Of a stretch of 64,000 nucleotides of DNA, positions 1 to 8,668 are shown piece after piece; the stretch's first letter is position 1, and each line of letters opens with the position of its first letter. The DNA is taken from NCBI GenBank assembly GCA_021791615.1, contig JAJYWG010000183.1:1-64000 (forward strand), in the 5' to 3' direction. Below the pieces are notes generated by a model, which saw only the letters and a program-made list of their open reading frames with translations, did not search any database and was not told the DNA's origin. The stretch comes from Actinomycetes bacterium (GTDB lineage: Bacteria; Actinomycetota; Acidimicrobiia; Acidimicrobiales; RAAP-2). The translations under genes were made by a program, and so were the position numbers.

Positions 1-83
1 CCGTGACAGTGGCACGGCTGGAATACCAGCCGCCCGAGAGGCCCGGAGACGGGCCTCAAGGTCAGTGAGATATTCGCTGATAG

Positions 84-846
84 TTCGGGGAACGGTTCGT
101 CGAAATCGACCTGGTCGGCCACGGAGGGGGCAACTCGACCCGCGAGTTCTGCTTCACCCTCACCGTGACCGACATCGCCACGGGATGGACCGTCGACCGC
201 AGCGTGAAGAACAAGGCGGCCATCTGGGTCTTCGAGGCCATCGAGTACGTCGTGGCCCAGTTCCCCTTCCCGATCCTCGGCATCGATTCGGACAACGGCT
301 CCGAATTCATCGACGCGCACCTCTTGGCCTGGTGCGTGGCGCACAAGATCACCTTCACCCGCTCGCGCCCGGGCAACAAGAACGACAGGTCCCACGTCGA
401 GCAGAAGAATTGGACCCATGTCCGCGAGCTCGTCGGCCATCTACGCTTCGACACCGGGGCCGAGCTCTGCTTGCTCAACGAGATCTGGGAGCTCGACCGG
501 GTCTACACCAACTACCGCTTGGCCCAACAAAAGCTCGTCGCCAAGGTCCGCCACGGCGCCAAGGCCTCCAATCGCCACGAACGGCCAAGCGGCCACCCCC
601 TACGAGCACGCCAGCGCCCACCCAGTGCTCTCGAGCGTCTCGCAGCACGCCATGGAGGCGATCATGGTCACCATCGGACCCGGCGACCTCTACCGCACGA
701 TCCGCGAGCTGACCGAGCGAATCGAAAGGCTGGCCCTGAGCAAGGCCCCTGCACCGGTCAAGCCACCGGTGAACAGGGCCTTCAACAAGAGCCTTCATCC
801 GGAGGTTTTCCCTGAGGCAACGAATCAAGCTTCCCGGAGGATTTGA
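84..846 (+). pseudogene. Degenerate DDE (integrase-core) transposase
   Basis: This is the catalytic half of an rve-type transposase. Read in the frame of position 102 it gives the first Asp in EIDLVGHGGG, the second Asp in GIDSDNGSEF and the Glu in SHVEQKN, so all three catalytic acidic residues survive. The N-terminal helix-turn-helix part is missing: an in-frame TAG lies at 81-83. Near position 588 the homology jumps one frame (to ATPYEHASAHPVL), and around 635 a few family-like residues (ERLAAR) return in the first frame before MEAIMVTIGPGDLYRTI continues in the second, ending with TGA at 844-846. I infer an inactive remnant rather than programmed frameshifting, because there are two shifts and a truncated start. 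Confidence 0.75.
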
Positions 847-857
847 CGTGAGGCAAC
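799..857 (+). repeat. Two direct repeats at the transposase 3' end
   Basis: Two copies of a 23-24 bp motif, CCGGAGG-N(7-8)-TGAGGCAAC, start at 799 and 834, 35 bp apart. They flank the transposase stop codon and look like the multiple internal repeats at the right end of an insertion sequence. The matching left end is not visible in the first 80 bases. Confidence 0.5.
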
Positions 858-902
858 AGGACTCGAACGCGCGCCCCGCTGGAGATGCTTGAATGCCAGG
901 CA

Positions 903-2120
903 ATGCACATCGGCGTCATCGCACCCCCTTGGACCCCTGTTCCCCCGCCCCTGTACGGAGGCATCGAGCTCGTCGTGGACGAGCTGGCACGGGGCTTCCA
1001 GGCCGCAGGGCACCGTGTCACCTTGTTCACGACCCGGGACTCCACCTGCCCTGTGCCCCGACGTTGGGTGCTTCGCGAAGCCGAGGGAATGCGGATCGGG
1101 ATGGCGGTACCGGAGCTTCGACACGTGATCGCCGCCTACGAGGCCTTGGGCGACTGCGACATCATCCACGACCACACCGTCGCCGGCCCGCTCCTTGCGG
1201 CGGCACGCTCCCGAGACACCTCTCACACTCCAGCCAGGAGAGTAGGCGGCTCGACGAGCGCCACCGCCACACACCGGACCGCCACACACCGGACCGCCAC
1301 ACACCCCACCGCCACAGTTGAGGGAAGCACACCCAGCACTTCGGACGTGTCTGCCGACCTCCGACCGACCGGGGTGCTTGCGGCCGGGCAAGCTGCTCCC
1401 GTCGTGACCACTGTCCACGGTCCCTTCAACACAGAGTTGGTGGACATCTACCGGGCACTGGGGAACAAGGTGTCGATCGTCTGCATCTCGCGAGCCCAGC
1501 ACCAGGCGGCACCGGACGTGCCGGTTGCTCGTACGATCCACCATGGTATCGACGCCCGCTTGTTCCCGTTCGGCGCAGGCGCCGGCGATGAGGACGGGAC
1601 ATACTGCGTCTTCCTCGGCCGCATGGCGCCCGACAAGGGGGCGCACCGCGCCATCGAGGCGGCCCGACGAGCGGGCCTGCGCATCCTCGTCGCCGCCAAG
1701 ATGCGCGAGCCGTGGGAGGTGAGCTACTTCACCGAGATGGTCGAACCCCTCCTGGGCCCAGACGCCGTCTACCTGGGCGAGGTGCCCCACCTCCGCAAGC
1801 TCGAGCTCCTGTCCCACGCCAGGGCTCTGCTGTTCCCGATCAGGTGGAACGAGCCATTCGGATTGGTGATGCTCGAAGCGATGGCCTGCGGGACTCCGGT
1901 GCTGGCCTTCTCCGAAGGTGCCGCACCTGAAGTCGTCGACCACGGGACGACCGGGTTCCTGTGCGCAGACGAGATCGAGATGGCCGCGGCATTGGCCGAC
2001 GTCGGACGCATCGATCGCTCATCGTGCCGGTCCTCCGTCGAGGGGTACTTCTCCTCGGAGCGGATGGTGCGTGAGCATTTGGAGCTCTTTGGAGACTTGG
2101 TCGGGAGCTCGGCCGGGTAG
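903..2120 (+). CDS. Family 4 glycosyltransferase
   Basis: A 405-residue GT-B fold glycosyltransferase, probably transferring a sugar from a nucleotide donor in the cytoplasm; the acceptor is unknown. The N-terminus MHIGVIAPPW and the glycine-rich PPPLYGGIE loop are typical, HDHT lies near residue 88, and the donor-site motif EPFGLVMLEAMACGTP begins near residue 315. About 65 residues of low-complexity Thr/Ala/Ser sequence (roughly 101-164) interrupt the N-terminal domain between the HDHT and PVVTTVHGPF motifs, which are close together in ordinary members. The start at 903 was chosen over 885 because GGAG at 881-884 abuts ATG 885 and homology begins at MHIG. It stands alone, just after the transposase relic. 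Confidence 0.8.
   Translation: MHIGVIAPPWTPVPPPLYGGIELVVDELARGFQAAGHRVTLFTTRDSTCPVPRRWVLREAEGMRIGMAVPELRHVIAAYEALGDCDIIHDHTVAGPLLAAARSRDTSHTPARRVGGSTSATATHRTATHRTATHPTATVEGSTPSTSDVSADLRPTGVLAAGQAAPVVTTVHGPFNTELVDIYRALGNKVSIVCISRAQHQAAPDVPVARTIHHGIDARLFPFGAGAGDEDGTYCVFLGRMAPDKGAHRAIEAARRAGLRILVAAKMREPWEVSYFTEMVEPLLGPDAVYLGEVPHLRKLELLSHARALLFPIRWNEPFGLVMLEAMACGTPVLAFSEGAAPEVVDHGTTGFLCADEIEMAAALADVGRIDRSSCRSSVEGYFSSERMVREHLELFGDLVGSSAG
1263..1316 (+). repeat. 15-bp in-frame tandem repeat, 3.6 copies
   Basis: The unit ACCGCCACACACCGG occurs at 1263, 1278 and (with a change) 1293, followed by a partial copy. It encodes TATHR-TATHR-TATHP-TAT, residues 121-138 of the glycosyltransferase, inside its extra loop. 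Confidence 0.9.
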
Positions 2121-2238
2121 CAGCCGAGGCTCCGCCCGGCCGCCTCGGTGCTCCCTGACATCGGCCCGGCGGCTTGCACAACCCCGATGGGGCCGTGCTC
2201 GAGCTGACAGGCCCGTTACCGCCTCGGCGCGACCAGCT

Positions 2239-2454
2239 TCACGCTCCCCGTCGCCTGCGCCCCACGAGCAGCGACACCACGCCCCCGATCACCACGAGCA
2301 GGATCACGATCTTCACCAGACCCCAGAGCAGGCCTGCGATCGTTCCCATCAACCAGAAAGCGATCAGCACGCCGACCACCCCGACCACCACGAGCAGCGC
2401 ACCGTCCGCCAGCTTCAAACCCCCGCCGCCCCGCTTCTCCACCTCTCGTGCCAT
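2239..2454 (-). CDS. Small two-helix membrane protein
   Basis: A 71-residue protein: a charged N-terminus (MAREVEKRGGGG), two hydrophobic helices (about residues 20-37 and 43-62) separated by a short WG-containing turn, and a basic C-terminus (GRRRRGA). The basic tail suggests it ends in the cytoplasm. AGGAG lies seven bases before the ATG at 2454, which decides the start. It is divergent from glnD with only 65 bp between them. I do not recognise a family and propose no function. Confidence 0.55.
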   Translation of the reverse strand: MAREVEKRGGGGLKLADGALLVVVGVVGVLIAFWLMGTIAGLLWGLVKIVILLVVIGGVVSLLVGRRRRGA

Positions 2455-2519
2455 TTGGATCTCCTGGCTCTCTCGGTCACCGTTCCGGCGCCACACCCCC
2501 GATGCTACGTTCGCCGAGC

Positions 2520-4919
2520 ATGGAAGGGGCATCACTCCGGGAGCGTCGTCACGCCCTTCTGGAACGTACCGACCTCTACGGGCATGATTTCTGCCGGGCA
2601 TACGCCGCCGAAGCCGACGCCTGGCTCTCCGACCTGGCGCTCTCTGCCATCGGCACCGACCACCGGGGGCTGGCCCTCATTGCCGTCGGGGGGTACGGCC
2701 GGGCCGAGCTCTGTCCCTACAGCGACCTCGACGTGGTGCTCGTGCACGAAGGTCGCCGCAACATCGCAACCGTGGCCGACGCCATCTGGTATCCGGTCTG
2801 GGACCAGGGCGTCCGTCTCGACCACAGTGTCCGGCGGCCGGGAGAAGTCCTCACCGCCGCCTCGAGTGATCTTCGCGTTGCCCTCGGTTTGCTCGATGCC
2901 CGGCTCATCTGGGGCGATCCGGAGGTGAGCGGCCCGCTTCTCGCCCGGTTCACGTCGACGTGGCGCTCGCAGCTCGGAGGCCGCTGGCTGCCGGAGCTCG
3001 AACAGCAGGTCGCGCTGCGCCATCACGTCCAGGGAGACGTCGCGTTCCTGCTCGAGCCCGACCTCAAAGAGAGCCACGGGGGTCTGCGGGACGTCAACGT
3101 GCTGAGAGCCCTCGCCCTCTCAGCACCGCTCCTCTCTGACTACGTCGACCTCTCGGCACTAAGCCCGGCCGCTGAGGTCTTGACCCGTGCCCGGGTCGAG
3201 CTCCACCGCCACGCCGATCGCGAGCTCGACCGCCTCCTGCTTCAAGAGCAGGACCAGATCGCGAGCGCGCTGGCGTTCCCCGATGCCGACACGTTGATGT
3301 CATCGGTGGCCGAAGCCGGGCGCAGCATCGCCTGGGTGAGCGACGAGGCCTGGCGGCGGCGGCGGTTCTGGCACCCCGTTGCGCCTCGGAGGTTCCGCAT
3401 CGGTGCCCGCAGGAAAGGGCCAGAGGACACCGGGGAACCGCCATCGCCGGCATTGGACGACAACGAGACGGCACATGGAATCACCGTCGTCGGAGGAGAG
3501 GTGGCGCTCACGCCGACCGCTCCAGCCGCCATTGACCCTACGCTGGCACTTCGCTTGGCAGCGGCGGCGGCACGGCGAAGCCTGCCGATCGCTCGCCCGA
3601 CGCTCCATCGCCTGGTCGAGCGGATGCCCCCACTCCCCGATCCATGGCCGGCCGCGGCACGTCAGGAACTGGTCCGAGCGCTTTCGGCAGGTCGTCCGGC
3701 AGTCGAAGCGCTGGAGAGCCTGGACCACTACGGCCTGCTCGTCCGGATCCTGCCCGAATGGCAGGGGGTGCGGAACAAACCGCAACGAAACGCCTACCAC
3801 CGCTTCACCGTCGATCGCCACCTCCTCGAAGCAGCTGCCAACGCTGCGGCGCTGACTGGCAAGGTCGATCGACCGGACCTCCTGCTCGTCGGAGCCCTCC
3901 TCCACGACATCGGCAAAGGTTCTCCCGGTGACCACACCGTCGCCGGGATGGCCATGATCGACAGGATCGCCCGGCGAATGGGCTTTTCCGCTGAGGATGT
4001 CACTGCGCTGGTTGACATGTGCCGATTGCACTTGCTCCTCCCCGACACTGCGACCCGACGAGACCTGGACGACCCGACCACCATCGAGAAAGTTGCGCAA
4101 GCCGTTGGTGACGTCGCGACCCTCGCCAGGCTCGCCGCACTCACCGAAGCAGACAGCCTGGCGACCGGTCCATCGGCCTGGGGGCCGTGGAAAGCAGGTC
4201 TCGTGGCTGACCTCGTTCAGCGCGTGTCGCGTCGCCTGGCCGCTCCCGCGAACGCACTTCCTCCCACCGCGGCGGTCGATGGTTGGATCACCGAGGATCT
4301 CCGGGTGCTCATGACAACGGCACGCCGCCAACACCGGCCCGTCGTCCTCTTCGATCCTCCCCGGGTGGTGATTGCCGCGCCGGACCGGCCGGGGATCCTG
4401 GCATCGGTCGCCGGGCTCCTCGCACTTCACGGTCTCGACGTCCGCAGCGCCGACGCGGCCGGAGAGGAGGGAGCGGCCGTCGAGCTGTTCTCCGTCGAGA
4501 GCGGGGAGCGCCGCTGGCCCGATCTCTCCCGTTTCGAGGAAGACTTGGATGCCGTGCTCTCCGGGGAATTAGCCCTCGACGAGCGCCTTCAAGCCAAGGC
4601 CAGCGCCTACGCCGGGAGCCGTCGGGTGTCGAATGCACACCCGATCGAACCGGCAGTCATGGTCGACGACGATGCCTCGGCGACCTCGACGGTCATCGAG
4701 ATCCGGGCTCCCGACGAACTGGGGCTCCTTCGCCGAGTGACCCGCGCTCTCTTCGATTGCGGACTGGACGTCGTGTCGGCCCGAGTCTCCACCGTGGGCG
4801 ATGCAGTGGTGGACGCCTTTTACGTCCGAGACGCCGCGGGTCGAAAGCTCTCTGAGCTTTCTGCCATTGAAGCGGTCCGGCAGGCCGTCAGCGACGCTAT
4901 CGCTCTCGAATCGAGCTGA
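2520..4919 (+). CDS. glnD: Protein-PII uridylyltransferase / uridylyl-removing enzyme
   Basis: About 799 residues in the usual GlnD order. A nucleotidyltransferase domain carries GGYGRAELCPYSDLD (residues 57-71). A central HD hydrolase domain has LLHDIGKGSPGDHT (about 458-471). Two C-terminal ACT domains begin near 622 (RPGILASVAGLLALHG) and 731 (DELGLLRRVTRALFDCG). GlnD attaches and removes nucleotidyl groups on PII signal proteins in response to glutamine. It usually sits beside amtB and glnK, but here neither is in view, so the PII partner must be elsewhere. The start is uncertain: ATGs lie at 2448, 2502 and 2520, and none has a strong ribosome-binding site. Confidence 0.93.
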   Translation: MEGASLRERRHALLERTDLYGHDFCRAYAAEADAWLSDLALSAIGTDHRGLALIAVGGYGRAELCPYSDLDVVLVHEGRRNIATVADAIWYPVWDQGVRLDHSVRRPGEVLTAASSDLRVALGLLDARLIWGDPEVSGPLLARFTSTWRSQLGGRWLPELEQQVALRHHVQGDVAFLLEPDLKESHGGLRDVNVLRALALSAPLLSDYVDLSALSPAAEVLTRARVELHRHADRELDRLLLQEQDQIASALAFPDADTLMSSVAEAGRSIAWVSDEAWRRRRFWHPVAPRRFRIGARRKGPEDTGEPPSPALDDNETAHGITVVGGEVALTPTAPAAIDPTLALRLAAAAARRSLPIARPTLHRLVERMPPLPDPWPAAARQELVRALSAGRPAVEALESLDHYGLLVRILPEWQGVRNKPQRNAYHRFTVDRHLLEAAANAAALTGKVDRPDLLLVGALLHDIGKGSPGDHTVAGMAMIDRIARRMGFSAEDVTALVDMCRLHLLLPDTATRRDLDDPTTIEKVAQAVGDVATLARLAALTEADSLATGPSAWGPWKAGLVADLVQRVSRRLAAPANALPPTAAVDGWITEDLRVLMTTARRQHRPVVLFDPPRVVIAAPDRPGILASVAGLLALHGLDVRSADAAGEEGAAVELFSVESGERRWPDLSRFEEDLDAVLSGELALDERLQAKASAYAGSRRVSNAHPIEPAVMVDDDASATSTVIEIRAPDELGLLRRVTRALFDCGLDVVSARVSTVGDAVVDAFYVRDAAGRKLSELSAIEAVRQAVSDAIALESS

Positions 4920-5013
4920 GAGTATCCCGAGTGACCCCATGGAGGTCGACGTCTGAGGCACCTTCCCGACTGCTAGCATTGCGATGCCAATGCCGGAGGA
5001 GAGCGCCAGGGAC

Positions 5014-6156
5014 ATGACCGAATCGCCGTCGCCTGCCGAGGCGCCAAGCCGCCGAGGGATGTGGTGGCTGTACGCCGCCCTCGCCCTGGCCCTTCTCTTG
5101 GCTGCCACCGGAGCCGTGCTGCTCTTGAAGCAACCTGGTCATACCCCCACTGCATCGGCTTCCCCGCCTCCGGCCGTCACGCCGCTTGCCGTCATCGGGA
5201 CCACGCCGGTCACCGGTGCCACCAATGTCGCCCCCGGCACCAGCGTGAGCGTCGACTTTTCGACGCCGCTCGCGGCGAACAGCCCGATGCCGACCTGGTC
5301 GCCGGCGATCGGAGGCACCTGGTCGTCGCTTTCCGCCGACGACCTGCAATTCACTGCCGCCGGACCGTTCGTACCCGGCTCCTCCGAGACCCTCACCGTC
5401 CCTGGAGGCGCGACTGGCGTCTTTGGATCGACAGGCCAGCACATGCCCTCGTCGGTGACGGTGCACTTCAGCGTGGCCCAAGGGTCGACCCTTCGACTCC
5501 AGCAACTCCTTGCCGAGCTCGGCTACATGCCCCTCACGTTCACCCCTGCACCGACACCGGTGTCACCCCAAGAGGAGGCAGACCCCCAGGCCGGCACCTT
5601 CTCCTGGCGCTGGCCCAATCAGCCGGCCTCCCTCACGTCCTTGTGGACGCCGGGCACATTCGGGGTCATCACCAAGGGCGCGGTCATGCGGTTCGAGACA
5701 GTCCACGGCCTCTCCACTACAGGGGTGGCCGGTCCCCAGACCTGGGCGGCCCTGCTTCAGGCCGCTGCGGCCGGCAGCGCCGATCCCCAGCCCTATGGCT
5801 ACGTCCTGGTGAGCAAGACACTCCCCGAAACCGCAACCGTTTACCAGAATGGCGCCGTCGCCTACACGACTTTGGTGAACACCGGGATCCCGACGACACC
5901 GACGGCCACAGGAACCTTCACGGTCTACCTCCGCTACCAGGTGACGACGATGAGCGGGACGAACCCGACAGGATCGCACTACACAGATCCTGGAATACCC
6001 TGGGTCAGCTATTTCAACGGCGGTGACGCCTTGCACGGCTTCATACGGGCCAGCTACGGGTTTCCGCAGAGTCTCGGCTGCGTGGAGATGCCCTTCGCCA
6101 ACGCGGCCGTCGTCTGGCCGATGACGCCTATCGGCACGCTCGTCACCGTGCAGTGA
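5014..6156 (+). CDS. L,D-transpeptidase with peptidoglycan-binding domain
   Basis: A 380-residue membrane-anchored cell-wall enzyme. After a short cytoplasmic segment there is one transmembrane helix (about 17-38), a Pro/Ala linker, an Ig-like region, a peptidoglycan-binding-like segment (about 160-245, with TTGVAGPQTWAAL), and a C-terminal YkuD domain. The domain has the expected catalytic pattern, with His in HGF near residue 341 and Cys in SLGCVEMP near 355. Such enzymes make 3-3 (DAP-DAP) crosslinks or attach proteins to peptidoglycan outside the membrane. ATG 5014 is preferred to 4984 because of the upstream GAGGAG and AGGGA. It is a single gene, about 95 bases after glnD. Confidence 0.88.
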   Translation: MTESPSPAEAPSRRGMWWLYAALALALLLAATGAVLLLKQPGHTPTASASPPPAVTPLAVIGTTPVTGATNVAPGTSVSVDFSTPLAANSPMPTWSPAIGGTWSSLSADDLQFTAAGPFVPGSSETLTVPGGATGVFGSTGQHMPSSVTVHFSVAQGSTLRLQQLLAELGYMPLTFTPAPTPVSPQEEADPQAGTFSWRWPNQPASLTSLWTPGTFGVITKGAVMRFETVHGLSTTGVAGPQTWAALLQAAAAGSADPQPYGYVLVSKTLPETATVYQNGAVAYTTLVNTGIPTTPTATGTFTVYLRYQVTTMSGTNPTGSHYTDPGIPWVSYFNGGDALHGFIRASYGFPQSLGCVEMPFANAAVVWPMTPIGTLVTVQ

Positions 6157-6606
6157 CCATCGCACACGTGAGCTTCGCCACGGTCGAGATCACGACCGGT
6201 CAGGTTGCCATGCCATCTTGTCGCTGCTCTGGGGCCTGACCACCTCCGACGCAGCGTCGGGCACAGTGTGCCGGAAGGCCCGGCCCCCATGCCCTTCTTC
6301 GTGGCCGCGGGGTGGTCCCATGTTGCTGGCAACGGGGTGGTCCCATGGGACTGGCAAGTGGCATCACGACGACATGGACCGCGAGATCCGAGACTTCCCA
6401 GTCGGTGCATGGCGCCGGCAGGGAGCACCCTTCGGGACCGGCCTGGTTGGCTCGAGCACAGGACCCATGGGCGACCCGCCCGTAACGTTCCGAGGGCTCG
6501 CTCCCGGACATCTTCCGGAGGTTGTCCGGGCCATCGACCGGACCCCGTGACCGGACTCCAGCGGGTCAAAGGGTCTTGTGCTCTCGGCGCTCCGGCCTCC
6601 AGGCGC
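6157..6606. other. Non-coding stretch with palindromes and a tandem repeat
   Basis: I see no credible gene in these 450 bases; the short open frames have no coding character. The stretch contains a perfect 7-bp-arm palindrome at 6246-6260 (CCGACGC-A-GCGTCGG), followed at once by a 6-bp-arm palindrome at 6260-6272. Either could terminate the L,D-transpeptidase transcript. Further on is a two-copy 25-bp repeat, listed separately. Confidence 0.6.
6309..6358 (+). repeat. 25-bp tandem repeat, two copies
   Basis: Copies occupy 6309-6333 and 6334-6358. They share GGGGTGGTCCCATG at the left and CTGGCAA at the right and differ at three internal bases and the last base. Paired terminal-type repeats ending in TGGCAA are seen at some insertion-sequence ends, so this may be an IS-end relic, but no transposase is adjacent. 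Confidence 0.6.
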
Positions 6607-7440
6607 CTATTCTGCGGAACGCTGCTCTCGGAACCGGGCTGCGGACGGGAATTCGGGCGCACGATGCTCGCGGATGGCGGCGACGCCTTCTTGGGCGTCG
6701 GGCCCGAGAAACCCAAGCATCTCAAGTGCCAGGGACTCCCCGAAGATCGGAGTGCTCTGACGAAGCCACTGGTTGAGGACCCGCTTGGTCCACTGGACGG
6801 CCGTCACGCTGCCGCCTGCCAGTCGTGACGCCACCTCCAGTGCGTTGTCGAGCACTTGATCGTCGGGAACGCATCTGGTCACCAAGCCGATCCGCTCGGC
6901 TTCGGGTCCCCCGATGAAATCGGCCGTAAGGAGGTAGTACTTGGCCTTGGCCATCCCACAGAGCAACGGCCAGATCGCAGCCGCGTGATCCCCAGCGGCC
7001 ACGCCGAGCCGGGCGTGGCCGTCCGACAGTCGCGTCGACTCACCGACCACGCTCACGTCCGCCAAGAGCGCCACGGCAAGGCCGGCTCCAACGGCGACGC
7101 CGTGCACCGCCGCGACGATCGGCTTCACGGTCGCAAGCATGGCGTCGACAATGGCCCCGGCATCCCGCCATTGCTCCAGCGTCGCGTCGTACCCGTTGGT
7201 CATGGAGTCGATCATCGCCAAGTCCCCGCCAGCACTGAACGCCCTTCCCGCCCCGGTCACGACCGACACGGCCACGTCCTCATCGGCATCGACGGCGCTC
7301 CAGACCTGTGAGAGCTCCCTGTGCAGTCGCACATTGGCGGCGTTCAGGACCTCAGGGCGGTCGATGGTCACCAGCAGGACGCCCTCGCCACGCCGCTCGA
7401 AGCGCAGGTGGGAGAAGTCGTCAAAATAACCGTCACTCAC
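6607..7440 (-). CDS. Enoyl-CoA hydratase/isomerase family protein
   Basis: A 277-residue crotonase-fold protein. The oxyanion-hole segments are recognisable (GAGRAFSAGGDL near 64-75 and VHGVAVGAGLAVALLAD near 112-128). The region that normally supplies catalytic Glu reads SDGHARLGVAAGDHAA, with Asp/His instead, so the true reaction (hydratase, isomerase, thioesterase-like) cannot be told. The GTG start overlaps the upstream methyltransferase stop by one base (TAGTG), which implies translational coupling in a two-gene operon. Confidence 0.85.
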   Translation of the reverse strand: MSDGYFDDFSHLRFERRGEGVLLVTIDRPEVLNAANVRLHRELSQVWSAVDADEDVAVSVVTGAGRAFSAGGDLAMIDSMTNGYDATLEQWRDAGAIVDAMLATVKPIVAAVHGVAVGAGLAVALLADVSVVGESTRLSDGHARLGVAAGDHAAAIWPLLCGMAKAKYYLLTADFIGGPEAERIGLVTRCVPDDQVLDNALEVASRLAGGSVTAVQWTKRVLNQWLRQSTPIFGESLALEMLGFLGPDAQEGVAAIREHRAPEFPSAARFREQRSAE

Positions 7441-8498
7441 TATTGCGCCTCCCCGATTCCGTGAACCGCTTCTCTGGCAATCTTCGCCGCGTGCTCGGCC
7501 AGGGGATGGACGAGACCGAGCTCACGCAAAGTCTTCTCCGGTTCCCGACGGTGAATAATCTCGCCCGACGCGTCCGGCACACTGAAGACGTAGAGGTTCC
7601 AGAGCTCCGCCAGGCCCAGCGGCTCGATGTCGGCATACAGCCGGCGCTCCACATCGGCCCGGCGATCGAAGCCGGCCTCGGCGAAGCGCGCCGTCCACCA
7701 GTCGAACGATGCAATGGTGAGATGTCCCTCGATCGGACGCCCCGCGGCATCGACAGCCAGATCCTCCAGCGGCACCGGACCACTGGCCTCGTCTCCCAGT
7801 TGCCGGTAGTAGTCCAGTCTTTCTGGACGCACTTTTCCTACGAAGTGACCGTCTGGACCTGATGCGTTGCGCCCGAAGGACGGGATCGTGGCGCAGATGA
7901 CACCCCGGCACACCCGCCGCAGCTCCCTCAAGGCGAGGGGTACCTGGGATGGTGTGATGTGCTCGAGAACCTCCAGGGCAGTGAGCAGATCGAACTCTTC
8001 GTCGTCGTAGGGCAGGCCACGGATCAGGTCGCCCCTTCGGACATAACCGAGCGCTCCAGGTGCAGCGTGCTCGACTGCAAAGCGGCTCACGTCACAGCCA
8101 AACGCGTCGATCCCTCGTTCACGTAGGGCTTCGACCAGGTAGCCCTTGGCACACCCCACGTCGAGAGCCCTGAAGGGCCGGAAGTTCCGCCAGATCATGA
8201 AGGCGGCGATGTCCGCGTTGGACGAGACGCGGTCATAGCAAGCGTACCCCGATCGATTGCCGCGATCTCCGGACGGGTCTCGGTCCACCCCGAAGTACTC
8301 GCCGCCATAGAGGTCGTCGTCTCCGGGCCAATCCGCACGTCTCGCCTCGTGGACCGCTTGACCGATCATGGCCACCCGGCTCAACTCGGCGCCCGCCCGC
8401 GCCATCACCTGCCGAGACCTTTCAGAACGAGCGGCCAAGCTGATCAGCCGATCTCGCACGGCAGCCACCGCTTGGACAAGGCGGGTCCTGGAGGGCAT
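7440..8498 (-). CDS. SAM-dependent methyltransferase
   Basis: A 352-residue class I methyltransferase. The SAM-binding motif I is ALDVGCAKGYLVEALRERG (about 111-128), followed by an acidic loop (FGCDVSRFA) and LTALEVLEHI. The N-terminal 90 residues are helical and charged, and the C-terminus carries EPLGLAELWNLYVF. The substrate is unknown; the overall style resembles methyltransferases of glycan or lipid pathways. I chose ATG 8498 (MPSRTRLV) because the upstream in-frame extension is Pro/Arg-rich and lacks homology-like character. It is the first gene of an operon with the enoyl-CoA hydratase family protein. Confidence 0.8.
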   Translation of the reverse strand: MPSRTRLVQAVAAVRDRLISLAARSERSRQVMARAGAELSRVAMIGQAVHEARRADWPGDDDLYGGEYFGVDRDPSGDRGNRSGYACYDRVSSNADIAAFMIWRNFRPFRALDVGCAKGYLVEALRERGIDAFGCDVSRFAVEHAAPGALGYVRRGDLIRGLPYDDEEFDLLTALEVLEHITPSQVPLALRELRRVCRGVICATIPSFGRNASGPDGHFVGKVRPERLDYYRQLGDEASGPVPLEDLAVDAAGRPIEGHLTIASFDWWTARFAEAGFDRRADVERRLYADIEPLGLAELWNLYVFSVPDASGEIIHRREPEKTLRELGLVHPLAEHAAKIAREAVHGIGEAQ

Positions 8499-8668
8499 CG
8501 ACGCCGAGACTATCGCTGGTGACGTGATCCGCCGGCCGGACTCGGCCGCAGCGTTCTGCCGTTGTCTCGGCGAGAGCTGCTCGCCTCTGGCGTGCTGCCC
8601 GCGGGTGTGGGTAGGCTGCACGGAACGTGGTCTTGCAGGGACCGTGGAACGAGGGGGGTCCGATTTCA

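Noticed and set aside
570..650. Programmed frameshift in the transposase
   Set aside because: There are two shifts, no slippery heptamer, and the start is missing, so decay is simpler.
885..902. Upstream ATG as start of the glycosyltransferase
   Set aside because: The Shine-Dalgarno abuts it and homology starts at the ATG at 903.
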